From NCBI RefSeq assembly GCF_023824315.1, contig NZ_CP098732.1:992001-1056000 (forward strand): DNA of 64,000 nt, read 5' to 3'. This DNA comes from Acinetobacter tibetensis (GTDB lineage Bacteria > Pseudomonadota > Gammaproteobacteria > Pseudomonadales > Moraxellaceae). The notes under the pieces were generated by a model, which searched no databases, was not told the origin of the DNA, and saw only the letters and a list, made by a program, of their open reading frames with translations. The position numbers were made by a program, and so were the translations under genes. Shown in pieces: positions 8,772-18,067 of the stretch (positions are counted from its first letter, which is position 1; the number at the start of each line of letters is the position of its first letter).

Positions 8772-9461
8772 TTAAACAGGTAAATCAAACCAAATTAATT
8801 GACTGTCTGCCAAAGCTTTAATTTCAGCTTCTTCGGCAAATGCTAAAGCATCACCTGCTTTTAAGGTCTCACCTGCAATTTCAAGCTCGCCAGAAATCAC
8901 ATGGACATAATTGAGTTTCTGCGTCGCTTTGATTGCTAAACTATGCATCGCTTGTATAAAGGCGGTTTTAACCTCAGCCTGCTGACGGATTTGCATAGCA
9001 GCATCACCATTTGGACCTGCAATGACATGCCATTGATTCGGATGTAATTTTGGATCACATTGAATCTGTTGGTAATTAGGTTCGGCATCACGTACATTAG
9101 GATGAATCCAAATTTGCAGCATGTGTACGGGAACATCGCCCTGATTAATTTCGCTATGTTGTACACCTGTACCTGCACTCATGAGCTGCCATTCACCCGC
9201 AGAGATATGACGTTCATTGCCCATACTGTCTTTATGAGAAATTGTCCCTTCAAGTACACAGGTCAAAATTTCCATATTGTCGTGTGGGTGTGTGCCGAAG
9301 CCATTATGGGCTGCAATTAAGTCATCATTAATGACACGTAATACGCTTACACCCATATATTTTGGATCGTACCAACTACCAAAAGAAAAACTATGTTTAG
9401 ACTCTAGCCATCCTGCTTTGACATGACCGCGATTTTCACTACGATGTAAATAACTTTGCAT
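8772..9461 (-). CDS. pirin-like bicupin (YhhW-type)
   Basis: A 229-residue pirin. The metal site of the N-terminal cupin is intact: H58 and H60 in THPHDNMEI, H102 and E104 in GVQHSEIN. The C-terminal cupin is shorter and lacks such a set, as usual. E. coli YhhW, the closest named type, has quercetin 2,3-dioxygenase activity in vitro, while other pirins act as regulators or redox sensors; the role here is open. GGAT precedes the ATG at 9461. It stands alone and is convergent with the Wzi-like gene. Confidence 0.88.
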   Translation of the reverse strand: MQSYLHRSENRGHVKAGWLESKHSFSFGSWYDPKYMGVSVLRVINDDLIAAHNGFGTHPHDNMEILTCVLEGTISHKDSMGNERHISAGEWQLMSAGTGVQHSEINQGDVPVHMLQIWIHPNVRDAEPNYQQIQCDPKLHPNQWHVIAGPNGDAAMQIRQQAEVKTAFIQAMHSLAIKATQKLNYVHVISGELEIAGETLKAGDALAFAEEAEIKALADSQLIWFDLPV

Positions 9462-9586
9462 GATCGTTATCCTATTTTTAATTTGTTCATGGGCTCATTA
9501 TAGTGTTTCGATTATGTTGTTTAAATTATATAAAAGCGACAATTCGTTCTATTTTTGCAACAAAAAACTGTAAGAAATGTAGCTTA

Positions 9587-9617
9587 AAAAAATAGCCTGC
9601 AAAAGCAGGCTATTTTT
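9587..9617. terminator. terminator of the L,D-transpeptidase gene
   Basis: A strong stem (about 9591-9600 with 9605-9614) around an AAAA loop, with T-runs on both strands. It sits 17 bases after the L,D-transpeptidase stop on the minus strand. Confidence 0.9.
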
Positions 9618-9633
9618 GACTGCTTTTCTAGAA

Positions 9634-10872
9634 TTACTGTAAGAATTTCACAGTCACGCCAGAACGAACTTTTTTACCGAGGTCGTTGGCATCCCAGTTG
9701 GTTAAACGGATACAGCCATGCGATGCAGTTTTTGAAATTGCAGATGGGTTAGGTGTACCGTGAATACCAAATGATTTTTTGCTTAGACCAATCCAAATAT
9801 TACCTACAGGGCCATTTGGACCAGGTGGTAAAGAAAGCGGCTTTAAGTTTTTACCTTGTACAAAGTTGCTTGGTGAGTAGCTATACCACGGGTTTGGTGC
9901 TACACCAGTGACTTTATAGGTACCTTCTGGTGATGGGGTATCCGAGCTACCAATGGTCGCAGGGAAAGAAGCAATCATTTGGTTGCGGCTATTAAATAGA
10001 TACAGTTGTTTTGCACCTTTATGCGCAACAATTAAATGAATGTCTTCTGGGAGTTCATTGCGAATATTCGTCACAATAATCTTTTCACCAGCTTTCTTGA
10101 ATGTTGCTTTTGGATTAAGTTTCTTTAAGAAATCTTCATCCATATGGAATTTTTCACCCAACATTTCAGTCACACGAGTGTAGTACAAACCTTTCATTTT
10201 GGCTTGTAATGCGTAGTCGTGTGGAATAGATGGTGCATATGGACCTTTAAGGTCAGCATCGGTAATGGTGTATTCTACAAATGCTGGACGATTCCCTTGT
10301 TTAGCCACTAAGGCATCCCAAGTTTGTTTGGTTAACGTCCCAGTTGGTTGTAAACCATTCATTTGCTGAAAAGTAGCAAGTGCTTTTAATGTATTTTTAC
10401 CACTGGTACCGTCGATTGCGCCTGGCGAAGCATGTGAGTTATTCAACATGACTTGCGTTCGTGCATAGACAGGGAATTGACCTTTACCAATGTTGTCAAA
10501 CCAAGATGCATTATTTAGACCATCAAGTGTCCAAGAGGCCTTTGCAGCAGGAGAGGTAGGTGCTGTTGCTGAACTCGTTGCTACAGCCGCGCTAGCTGGA
10601 GCAGTTCCAATATCTGCTGTGTTATCTTCAGATTGTTGAAGATTTTGTAAAGTCTGTGACGCTTTATTTAAGTCTTGCTGTTCTTGAGGCGTAATTTGTG
10701 TATCTTGTGCTGAAGATGCAGAGCCTATTGCAAGAGGATTAATTGGGTCTTCTACGGCAGTATTGGTAACGACTTTGGGCTTTAATGGTTGTTCAGCAGT
10801 AGTAGCTGTGGCAAAAGCTGTGCCAGCAAAAAGGCAGCCTAAACTCATTGCGAGTATTGTGCGAACGAACAT
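9634..10872 (-). CDS. L,D-transpeptidase (YkuD) with peptidoglycan-binding domain
   Basis: A 412-residue periplasmic enzyme. A signal peptide ends near residue 21 (FAGTAFA). A low-complexity Ala/Thr/Gln-rich linker spans roughly 22-120. A peptidoglycan-binding repeat (GTSGKNTLKALATFQQ) is near 155. The YkuD catalytic domain fills the C-terminus with HGTPNP and the active-site SHGCIRLTN, so the nucleophile Cys is present. L,D-transpeptidases make 3-3 cross-links or attach lipoproteins to peptidoglycan. I chose the ATG ending at 10872 because AAGG is 9 bases upstream; a TTG three codons earlier overlaps that site. It is divergent from hemE. Confidence 0.92.
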   Translation of the reverse strand: MFVRTILAMSLGCLFAGTAFATATTAEQPLKPKVVTNTAVEDPINPLAIGSASSAQDTQITPQEQQDLNKASQTLQNLQQSEDNTADIGTAPASAAVATSSATAPTSPAAKASWTLDGLNNASWFDNIGKGQFPVYARTQVMLNNSHASPGAIDGTSGKNTLKALATFQQMNGLQPTGTLTKQTWDALVAKQGNRPAFVEYTITDADLKGPYAPSIPHDYALQAKMKGLYYTRVTEMLGEKFHMDEDFLKKLNPKATFKKAGEKIIVTNIRNELPEDIHLIVAHKGAKQLYLFNSRNQMIASFPATIGSSDTPSPEGTYKVTGVAPNPWYSYSPSNFVQGKNLKPLSLPPGPNGPVGNIWIGLSKKSFGIHGTPNPSAISKTASHGCIRLTNWDANDLGKKVRSGVTVKFLQ

Positions 10873-11074
10873 GTAATTCAACCTTAAGAATTATTCATTT
10901 ACTAAGTGACAAACGACACAAGTATTGCAGAAAAAAATGGCAGATGCAGTATTTGTTTTGTGTAAATAGACATTTGTCGAACAAGAACATTAAATTTTAA
11001 TCATGCGAGAAGTTATTAAAATTTAGTCCTTTTTGTTATGATGCTGCAAAGATTAAATTAAGTTAGGAAAGTCA

Positions 11075-12145
11075 ATGGCGACCTTAAAAAATGATCGTTT
11101 TCTGCGTGCTTTATTGCGTGAGCCTGTTGATACTACGCCTGTATGGATGATGCGTCAGGCAGGGCGCTATTTACCTGAGTATCGTGAAACACGTGCAAAG
11201 GCAGGTGATTTCCTTTCTTTATGTAAAAATACTGAGTTTGCATGTGAAGTCACTTTACAACCTTTACGTCGTTATGACTTAGATGCCGCAATTTTATTTT
11301 CAGATATTTTGACCGTTCCAGATGCCTTGGGTTTAGGTCTGTATTTTGAGGCAGGTGAAGGTCCAAAGTTTCATAAAACTGTACGTACTGAACAAGATGT
11401 CATGAATTTACCGACATTTAATGCAAAGTCGGATTTAGATTATGTCATGAATGCAGTATCGACCATTCGTTCGGCTTTAGGCGGTCAGGTACCGTTGATT
11501 GGTTTTTCGGGAAGCCCATGGACTTTAGCGACTTATATGGTTGAAGGTGGTTCTAGCAAAGACTTCCGCTTTACTAAGAACATGATGTACGCACAGCCTG
11601 AAGTTTTACATGCTTTGCTTGATCGGTTGGCTATAGCAGTTATTGATTATTTAAATGCGCAAATTGATGCGGGCGCACAAGCTGTTCAAATTTTTGATAG
11701 CTGGGGTGGGGCATTAGCACATCGTGAATACATCGAATTTTCATTAAATTACATGCAAAAAATTGTTTGTGGCTTAAAACGTGAAAAAGATGGTCGAAAA
11801 ATTCCAGTGATTTTATTCACTAAAGGTGGTGGTCAATGGCTAGAGCCAATGGTTGCAACAGGTGCAGATGCACTTGGATTAGACTGGACGACGCCACTAA
11901 CTGTAGCACGTAAAATTGTCAATGGTCGTGCAGCATTACAAGGTAACTTAGACCCTGCAACCCTATACGGATCATCGCAAACGATTCAAAAAGCCACTCA
12001 AGCCATGTTAGATGACGCGTATGCCAATGGTGAAAAAACGGGGTATATTGCGAATTTGGGTCATGGTATTACCCAATGGGTGAACCCAGATCATCCGAAA
12101 GTGTTTATCGACACCGTACATGAATATAGCGCAAAGTATCTATAA
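11075..12145 (+). CDS. hemE: uroporphyrinogen decarboxylase
   Basis: A 356-residue enzyme that removes four carboxyl groups from uroporphyrinogen III in heme synthesis. The N-terminal signature [15 protein letters not shown] is intact, as are the substrate-site segments [11 protein letters not shown] and [14 protein letters not shown]. The C-terminal [10 protein letters not shown] and NLGHGI segments also fit. AGGA lies 8 bases before the ATG. A membrane-protein gene follows after 20 bases and is probably co-transcribed. Confidence 0.98.
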   Translation: MATLKNDRFLRALLREPVDTTPVWMMRQAGRYLPEYRETRAKAGDFLSLCKNTEFACEVTLQPLRRYDLDAAILFSDILTVPDALGLGLYFEAGEGPKFHKTVRTEQDVMNLPTFNAKSDLDYVMNAVSTIRSALGGQVPLIGFSGSPWTLATYMVEGGSSKDFRFTKNMMYAQPEVLHALLDRLAIAVIDYLNAQIDAGAQAVQIFDSWGGALAHREYIEFSLNYMQKIVCGLKREKDGRKIPVILFTKGGGQWLEPMVATGADALGLDWTTPLTVARKIVNGRAALQGNLDPATLYGSSQTIQKATQAMLDDAYANGEKTGYIANLGHGITQWVNPDHPKVFIDTVHEYSAKYL

Positions 12146-12165
12146 ATTTAGGTTGAGTATTTACA

Positions 12166-12978
12166 GTGTTGCGTGTTGCTCAATCTTGTGTTGAGTTTTC
12201 TTATAAGGCAGCTTCGGCTGCCTTATTTGGAATACTTTTATTATTGGCTTTTGTATTTACTGCTCCATTAGGTTATGAGCAACATTATGGTTTTTATCGT
12301 TATGACTACCTGTTGTTTTATGCCTTAATTATTCAGTGCTGCTTATTATATTTAAAATTAGAATCTTGGGCAGAAGCCAGAGTCATCGCGCTGTTTCACA
12401 TTATGGCAATGGGGATGGAAATTTTCCTTACGCATCCAGCCATTGCTTCATGGCAATATCCACAACCTGCAATTTTTAAACTGTGGACAGTGCCCTTATT
12501 TGCTGGATTTATGTATTCAGCCGTCGGAAGCTTTTTTGCTCGTTCTTTACGGCTTTATACCGTGTCTTTTAAGGCTTTGCCAAAGTTCAGTCATATGTTG
12601 ACCTTGGCGGTGTTGTCTTATTTAAATTTTATGAGCAAATTCTTTATTCCAGATATTCGCTATGTATTGTTTGGCTGGAGTATTGTGATGTTTTGGAAAA
12701 CCAAGATTCGTTTTGAGTTACAACATCACACCATTCAATTGCCGATGTTGCCTATTTTGTGGGTCTTGGCTTTTGTTATTTGGCTTGCAGAAAACGTGAG
12801 TACTTTCTACAAAATTTGGCTTTATCCGAGTCAGGTCGATGCTTGGCATATGGTGGGTTGGGGCAAGCTAGGTTCATGGTATTTGTTGCTATTATTAAGT
12901 CTAGTTTTAGTCTTGAAAATACTTGGAATACGCAACTCAAAGGGTGATTGGCAGTTAAATAATGATGAATATGAATAG
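12166..12978 (+). CDS. DUF817 family membrane protein
   Basis: A 270-residue protein with about seven or eight hydrophobic spans. Segments VIALFHIMAMGMEIF and WTVPLFAGFMYSAVGS match the DUF817 (YoaT-like) family, whose role is unknown. The start is taken as GTG at 12166, 20 bases after hemE; TTG at 12169 is an alternative. Being behind hemE suggests shared expression, but a heme link is only inference. Charged residues are few and lie in loops. Confidence 0.75.
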   Translation: MLRVAQSCVEFSYKAASAALFGILLLLAFVFTAPLGYEQHYGFYRYDYLLFYALIIQCCLLYLKLESWAEARVIALFHIMAMGMEIFLTHPAIASWQYPQPAIFKLWTVPLFAGFMYSAVGSFFARSLRLYTVSFKALPKFSHMLTLAVLSYLNFMSKFFIPDIRYVLFGWSIVMFWKTKIRFELQHHTIQLPMLPILWVLAFVIWLAENVSTFYKIWLYPSQVDAWHMVGWGKLGSWYLLLLLSLVLVLKILGIRNSKGDWQLNNDEYE

Positions 12979-13111
12979 TTTAGTTTTATTTTTTTAACTT
13001 TAGAATAAATTGTTTTGCGTTATTAAAGATATGCGGATAATCTAAGTTCGTGTAATCCATTATTACATGTAAATAATTAGAACACTCATAGAATAATTCT
13101 GGAGAAGTGCG

Positions 13112-13582
13112 ATGTTAAAAAAAGTAGCGTTAGCAGCAGTATTGGCAATAGGTTCTACAGCAGCATTTGCAGATAGCGATGCAGGTTGCGGTATTGGTTC
13201 TGAGATTTGGGCGGGTCAATCAGGTAAAGTGCCGAAGTTACTTGCTGCTACAACAAATGGTTTATTTGCCAACCAATTATTTGGTATCACCTTTGGTACG
13301 CTTGGTTGTAGTGGTTCGGGTACAGTCACTGCACAAGCAGTCACGTTTACCAATGAAAATGCAGAAGCTTTGGCGCGCGATATGGCGGTAGGTCAGGGCG
13401 AAAGCTTGAATGTATTGGCTGAATTACTCAATATTAAAGCGCAAGATAAAGCGCGTTTCTTTGCCGTATCTAAGCAAAACTTTGCTGAGATTTACTCTAC
13501 AGAGAATAAAGATTCCTACCAAGTGCTCACATCACTACAAGCTGTAATGGCAAAAGACCAAGTTCTTAAAGCTTACGTCTAA
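13112..13582 (+). CDS. DUF3015 family secreted protein
   Basis: A 156-residue protein with a signal peptide cleaved near residue 20 (TAAFA). The mature start has DAGCGIGSEIWAGQSG and a second Cys in TLGCSGSG, the DUF3015 pattern with a likely disulfide. The family is periplasmic and has no firm function. GGAG precedes the ATG. A terminator separates it from the DUF4105 gene downstream, though the pair probably works in the same compartment. Confidence 0.8.
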   Translation: MLKKVALAAVLAIGSTAAFADSDAGCGIGSEIWAGQSGKVPKLLAATTNGLFANQLFGITFGTLGCSGSGTVTAQAVTFTNENAEALARDMAVGQGESLNVLAELLNIKAQDKARFFAVSKQNFAEIYSTENKDSYQVLTSLQAVMAKDQVLKAYV

Positions 13583-13593
13583 TCGATTGTTGT

Positions 13594-13623
13594 AAAACCC
13601 TGTCAATCTGACAGGGTTTTTTA
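13594..13623 (+). terminator. terminator after the DUF3015 gene
   Basis: Stem AAAACCCTGTCA with its complement around a 3-base loop, then a T-run. It lies 23 bases before the next ATG, so the downstream gene may be expressed by read-through or from a promoter inside this stretch. Confidence 0.9.
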
Positions 13624-13645
13624 TATCTCAAAAAAATTAAATTTA

Positions 13646-15529
13646 ATGAAAAAGATTGCTTTATTTACGGCTTTATTCGGTTCTAGTCTGGCGTATGCGG
13701 TTGAACCGACATCATCTATCCACTATGTTCAAATGGCGACCCAGCAACATCTGGTACAAGAGACAACTTGGCAAAGATTAATGTATGCCAATGCCAAAGG
13801 GCAAAGTGAAGTTCACTATGCAGGTTATTTTTTGAGTCCAGAAGGGCGCACACATTTACAAAATGAATTAAATGCCAATATCGAAGCATTGTTCTTATCC
13901 GCAGCGCCGAATCAATCAGTACGTTGTAAATTTCCAGCACGCAGTCAATGGTTAATCAAGCAACTGAATATTTCCGCGACAGATTTACCACAAGTTGAAT
14001 GTCCTGAATTAGACAAGTGGATTGGTGAAATTAAACCCTATAAAGCGACTTTAATTTATGCAACTGACTTTATGGGCAATCCAAGTTCGATGTTTGGGCA
14101 CACTTTATTGCGTTTAGACCCCAAAGATCAGAAACAATTAAATTTGGTTTCCTATGCGGTGAACTATGCAGCCACGGTCGCAGGCGCTGATGGTTGGTCT
14201 TTTGCTTGGAAAGGCTTAACTGGACAATATCCTGGCGAATATTCTTTAATGCCGTATTATCGCAAAGTAAAAGAATATGGAGACTTAGAAAGTCGTGATT
14301 TGTGGGAATATGAACTTAATTTAAACCCAGAAGAAACTCGCTTTTTGGTACAGCATATCTGGGAAATGCAACATGTGACTTTTCCCTATTATTTTGTCAG
14401 TGATAACTGTGCTTACCGACTGTTAGGACTGATTGATTTGGTGCGTCCCGAACTTAATTTAAGTCAACAGTTTAAAGTCGCAGCCATTCCAATGCAGACC
14501 ATTAAAGCCATTGATCAGCAAGGAATTGTTCGTGAAACAGTCTATCGTCCTGCCTTAGAAACCCAATTATTGGCACAAGCCAAACAGCATGGGCAAAGTT
14601 TGGCTAAAACAGCCCATCAGGTTGCCTTTACCGAACAAAAACAAAGATTAGAGATTTTGGCAGCTTATTCTGCGGAAGATCGTGCCAAAATTTTAGAAAT
14701 GGCCTATGACGATTTGTATTTGCAATTGGTCGCACGTAAAGTAGACGTCGCTTTTGCACAGCCTAATCTACGTGAATTACTCATTTTACGCAGTACGATT
14801 GATTTAGATAAGCAGCGCCAAGCGCCTGAGCGCCCACGTATTGATCCGACAAAATCTCATGATGCTCGAAATTTCTCGGTAAAAGCAGGAACTGTGCAAG
14901 GCGATGAATTTATTGAGTTGGGACACCGTCAAGCCTATCATGATTTGATTGATCCTCAAGGCGGATACCGAGTCGGAACACAATTGTTGTTTTGGGATGG
15001 CGCCATTCAATTGCGTGAGGATGAATTAAAGTTAGAACATTTTGACTTTCTGACAGTAAATTCTTATAACCCGATTACAGCGTTTAAAACGCCGTTGACA
15101 TGGGGGTTCAATCTGGGTTGGCAACAAGAAGCGACTGATTCTTCGGGAAATTTTAGCGAACAGGATCAACATGGTGTTGCCAGTTTGAAAATGCAGATGG
15201 GTTATAGCTATGCAGATTCAAACCGAGAGAATCTATGTTATGCACAAATGCAAACCTATCTTCAAGGTGGAAAATCATTAGATAAAGGCTGGCGATTGGG
15301 TATGGGGCCGACGGTCGGTTGTCAGAATATTTGGACAGACCATATTAATTCGATTGTGCAGGTCGAATTGCCATATTGGGAAGATTCACACCAGTGGCAA
15401 GTTCGATTGAATTCGCAAGTGCAGTATGCCTTGAATGCGCAGAATGCATTACGTGTAGGGTGGGAATACCAATATCAAGATGAAAAAGATTGGAATAAAT
15501 TGAGCTTCGGTTATGTTCGATTCTTCTGA
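13646..15529 (+). CDS. DUF4105 (Lnb-type periplasmic domain) protein with predicted C-terminal beta-barrel
   Basis: A 627-residue envelope protein. A signal peptide ends near residue 18 (SLAYA). The DUF4105/Lnb-type domain covers about 120-330 with the two probable catalytic residues: H152 in FGHTLLRL and C255 in SDNCAYRLL, a papain-like pair. From about 400 the sequence alternates as barrel strands and ends in Phe (GYVRFF), the mark of outer-membrane insertion. Lnb of Gram-positive bacteria moves an acyl chain within lipoproteins; whether Gram-negative DUF4105 does the same is not settled. No ribosome site is visible before the ATG. Confidence 0.78.
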   Translation: MKKIALFTALFGSSLAYAVEPTSSIHYVQMATQQHLVQETTWQRLMYANAKGQSEVHYAGYFLSPEGRTHLQNELNANIEALFLSAAPNQSVRCKFPARSQWLIKQLNISATDLPQVECPELDKWIGEIKPYKATLIYATDFMGNPSSMFGHTLLRLDPKDQKQLNLVSYAVNYAATVAGADGWSFAWKGLTGQYPGEYSLMPYYRKVKEYGDLESRDLWEYELNLNPEETRFLVQHIWEMQHVTFPYYFVSDNCAYRLLGLIDLVRPELNLSQQFKVAAIPMQTIKAIDQQGIVRETVYRPALETQLLAQAKQHGQSLAKTAHQVAFTEQKQRLEILAAYSAEDRAKILEMAYDDLYLQLVARKVDVAFAQPNLRELLILRSTIDLDKQRQAPERPRIDPTKSHDARNFSVKAGTVQGDEFIELGHRQAYHDLIDPQGGYRVGTQLLFWDGAIQLREDELKLEHFDFLTVNSYNPITAFKTPLTWGFNLGWQQEATDSSGNFSEQDQHGVASLKMQMGYSYADSNRENLCYAQMQTYLQGGKSLDKGWRLGMGPTVGCQNIWTDHINSIVQVELPYWEDSHQWQVRLNSQVQYALNAQNALRVGWEYQYQDEKDWNKLSFGYVRFF

Positions 15530-15539
15530 ATTTAATGCT

Positions 15540-15572
15540 AGAAAAAAGGTGCATCGAAAGCCCCTTTTTTCT
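15540..15572 (+). terminator. terminator after the DUF4105 gene
   Basis: A stem of A6GG with CCT6 plus two inner GC pairs around a 7-base loop, ending in a T-run just after the stop codon. Confidence 0.7.
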
Positions 15573-15607
15573 TAAATCCATTTTACTTTTCAATCCATTT
15601 TCCTTGA

Positions 15608-15998
15608 TTAATCGCTCACCATTTTTTTGTTAAAAGAACCCCGTTGTGGTGCAGAAAGAATTTTAAGAACGACTTCGGAGGATCGACATAACCTTACGCC
15701 AAGTTCCGTTACCACAAAAGGACGATTGATTAAAATTGGATATTGCAGCATAAAATCAATAAGTTACTTATCACTATGCATTGACTGCTCCAATTTTAGT
15801 TCTTCATAAGATGGAAAATTTTCGCGTATAGCGTTACGAACAGATAAACCTGAGCGCTTGATTCAATCGATCAATTTCTGGTTTAGTAGGCAGGGTTTTA
15901 AGATATTCAATTATTTCTGATTTTTGACCTGTGTTTGGTATTAGACCAAGGGTATTTCTGGACGTACCACAAGCAGGATTATGATAAATCTTAATCAT
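15608..15998 (-). pseudogene. arsC: decayed arsenate reductase gene (glutaredoxin-dependent type)
   Basis: Read leftward from the ATG at 15998, the first part gives KIYHNPACGTSRNT, the N-terminus and catalytic Cys of a glutaredoxin-type ArsC. After LNQAL a frameshift (near 15855) moves the reading frame, then LSVRNAIREN continues. A stop interrupts it near 15770, after SDK, and the homology resumes as LIDFMLQYPILINRPFVV and LCRSSEVVL to a stop at 15608. So the whole gene is present but carries one frameshift and one in-frame stop. It is divergent from an arsR relic, as in working ars loci. Confidence 0.85.
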
Positions 15999-16088
15999 TT
16001 TTTAGACATCATTTTTCATTAAATCAACTTTATCGCACTTATATGTGGATATGTGTATGCTTTAAATTATTAAATAATAGGCTGCAAA

Positions 16089-16357
16089 ATGGATCAAACT
16101 GATTTCTTTAAATGTCTCTCTGACGCCACTCGCTTGGAGATTATTAAGTGAATCATGGTGCGGGAAAATATTTGCATCTGTGAACTGACGGAATTATTGC
16201 AATTGAGTTAGCCTAAGATTTCACGACATTTGGCATTGTTAAGAAATTTATCGGTTTTATTGGATCAGCGCAAAGGGCAGTGGTGTATTACCGTGTGAAT
16301 CCAGATTTACCTGAATGGGCGAATGTGGTGTTAAAGATCATTGCTCAGTCAGCGTAA
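16089..16357 (+). pseudogene. arsR: decayed ArsR-family regulator gene
   Basis: From the ATG the reading frame gives MDQTDFFKCLSDATRLEIIK, then a stop, then ENICICELTELLQLS, a second stop, and PKISRHLALLRNLSVLLDQRKGQW before a one-base frameshift. The end YYRVNPDLPEWANVV is recognisable in another frame. The metalloid-binding CxC of the CICEL helix is still visible. Two stops and a frameshift make it dead. It lies 90 bases from the divergent arsC relic, so their common promoter region was once here. Confidence 0.85.
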
Positions 16358-16360
16358 ACA

Positions 16361-16682
16361 GACAGAAATTCTTTATTTGAATACTTCGACCAATATCCAT
16401 TGTGATTGATCTTATGGTCGTTTCTTAGTACAAGAGTTGGGATGAATTTAGCAGTATTTCGGTGCTGAAGTTAGGATTTTCATCCCAAAGCTTGACCTTG
16501 ACCAGAAGATGGCGCAATGAAGCCATCATCCTATTACAATCGTATTGTGGGTATGATGGGAAGAAGTGTACAAATAGATTGTATTGACCCGTGGACAGCC
16601 AGCCTATCTAACGGATCGTTATTCGGAACGTGTTGAAACCGCAGAGCAGTTGTCGAAGCGCGTGAATTAGCGTTCGCAATAA
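16361..16682 (+). pseudogene. arsH: decayed and internally deleted arsH gene
   Basis: Right behind the arsR relic, frames give EILYLNTS, SYGRFLVQELG and QYFGAEVRIF, the N-terminal flavodoxin-like part of ArsH. After about 16490 the middle of the gene is missing, and the C-terminal part MKPSSYYNRIV then EEVYK, LTRGQPAYLTDRYSERVE and AEQLSKRVN is joined on. At least three stops and several frame changes are present. ArsH is an NADPH-dependent flavoprotein that oxidises organoarsenicals. No arsenite transporter gene (acr3 or arsB), usually found in such loci, remains between arsR and arsH. Confidence 0.75.
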
Positions 16683-16685
16683 GAT

Positions 16686-16720
16686 AAAAATAAACCCCGA
16701 ATGTTTCGGGGTTTATTTTT
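16686..16720. terminator. bidirectional terminator of folE and the ars relic
   Basis: A perfect 16-bp inverted repeat with a 3-base loop, centred on TAAACCCCGAA, with A/T runs on both sides. It follows the folE stop on the minus strand and the arsH relic on the plus strand, and is undamaged. Confidence 0.93.
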
Positions 16721-16738
16721 TAATTCATTTGAGATGAA

Positions 16739-17293
16739 TCAGTAACTTTCAGGTACTGCACTAAGGAATTCACGACGTGATTCTTTATCTGTTTTAAATT
16801 CACCGACAAATGAAACCGTACGTGTCGTCGATTCTTGTTTGCCCACACCGCGCATCATCATGCACATATGTGCAGAATCAATAACTACGGCAACACCACG
16901 CGCTTGCGTTACTTCAGCAACAGCTTCGGCAATTTGTTGAGTCAAGTTTTCTTGAATTTGTAAACGACGTGCGAACATTTCAGTAATGCGAGCAAATTTA
17001 GATAAGCCAAGCACATGACCTTCAGGTAAATAAGCGATATGCACACGACCATAGAACGGGAGGAGATGGTGTTCGCAAAGCGAATAAAATTCAATATTTT
17101 TCACCAAGACCATTTCACGGTTGTCCGATGGGAACACCGCTTTATTGGTCACTTCTTCTAGCGTCTTACTATAACCAGACGTTAAATACGAAAACGCTTT
17201 AGCAGCACGCACAGGTGTATCAAGTAAACCTGGACGATTCAGGTCTTCACCAACGGCAGTTAAAATGTTTGCGTAGGATTGCTGCATAGACAT
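16739..17293 (-). CDS. folE: GTP cyclohydrolase I
   Basis: A 184-residue GTP cyclohydrolase I, first step of folate synthesis (GTP to dihydroneopterin triphosphate). Zinc ligands C73 and H76 ([10 protein letters not shown]) and C144 (AHMCMMMRG) are present, so this is the zinc-dependent FolE1 form. The substrate segment GLSKFARI is intact. The ribosome site is weak; a second ATG two codons in is possible. It is the last gene on this strand before the ars relic and probably its own unit. Confidence 0.97.
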   Translation of the reverse strand: MSMQQSYANILTAVGEDLNRPGLLDTPVRAAKAFSYLTSGYSKTLEEVTNKAVFPSDNREMVLVKNIEFYSLCEHHLLPFYGRVHIAYLPEGHVLGLSKFARITEMFARRLQIQENLTQQIAEAVAEVTQARGVAVVIDSAHMCMMMRGVGKQESTTRTVSFVGEFKTDKESRREFLSAVPESY

Positions 17294-17380
17294 AAGACGT
17301 TTTCACTTACTCTTATATTGAACAAGGACGGCATTGTACCAGAAAACCGAAAAAATACCGTGTTTAATATCAAAATCCGA

Positions 17381-18067
17381 TTACTGTTTGTGTTTCGGAT
17401 TTTTTTCTGAACGTTTTAGTAAAACTAAAACAGCACCCGTACCACCCTGATTATCCGGTGCACTGACAAATGCCAGTACGTCACGATGCTGACGTAACCA
17501 GCCATTCACATAGGTTTTTAAAACCGCTTCAGGGCCTTTGCCGTGTACAATTTTAATGACATTTTGATTTTCATCTTTTGCCATTTGAATAATTTGAAGT
17601 ACGGCAGCACGGGCTTGCTCTACGGTACAGCCATGCAAATCTACCGCTTCAAACCAACGTATTTTACCTGCTTTTAAATCTTCAAAAACCTTATGTTGCA
17701 ATGTCGCAATGCGATAACTCAAATTCGCTTGACTGGCAACTGGGTTGAGCATGGCTTGTGTGTCGGAAAGTTCAGCCATTTCAGATTCAGTTGGACCAAC
17801 AGCCGCTGCTCGCTTTGCTAAAACCTGAGCATCTAATTTCTTTTTCGGACTTTTGGCAATTTGAGCGATATTGCCGACATCCATTTTGTGTACGCCTTGC
17901 ATGGATTTTAGAAATAATTCGGCATCATCGGGTTCAGCCACCACCGCTTGCTTTTGAGTTTCAGCCTGCTGCTCAATCGCTGTTGAATGGGGATGATTGA
18001 TTTGCTTTTTAAAGGCTTTCAGTAAGTTGTACTGATCTTTAGAAAGCGATGAATCATGTTTGCTCAT
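17381..18067 (-). CDS. Smr-domain protein (SmrA-like)
   Basis: A 228-residue protein with a C-terminal Smr (MutS2-type small) domain from about 140. Motifs DLHGCTVEQAR and KIVHGKGPE give the DxH and HGxG signatures of Smr nucleases. The N-terminal 130 residues are charged and poorly ordered, as in the YdaL/SmrA type. Such proteins nick DNA or cut RNA, in the latter case at stalled ribosomes for SmrB-like members. I chose the second Met (MSKHDSS) over a 7-residue extension; no strong ribosome site supports either. Confidence 0.8.
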   Translation of the reverse strand: MSKHDSSLSKDQYNLLKAFKKQINHPHSTAIEQQAETQKQAVVAEPDDAELFLKSMQGVHKMDVGNIAQIAKSPKKKLDAQVLAKRAAAVGPTESEMAELSDTQAMLNPVASQANLSYRIATLQHKVFEDLKAGKIRWFEAVDLHGCTVEQARAAVLQIIQMAKDENQNVIKIVHGKGPEAVLKTYVNGWLRQHRDVLAFVSAPDNQGGTGAVLVLLKRSEKNPKHKQ

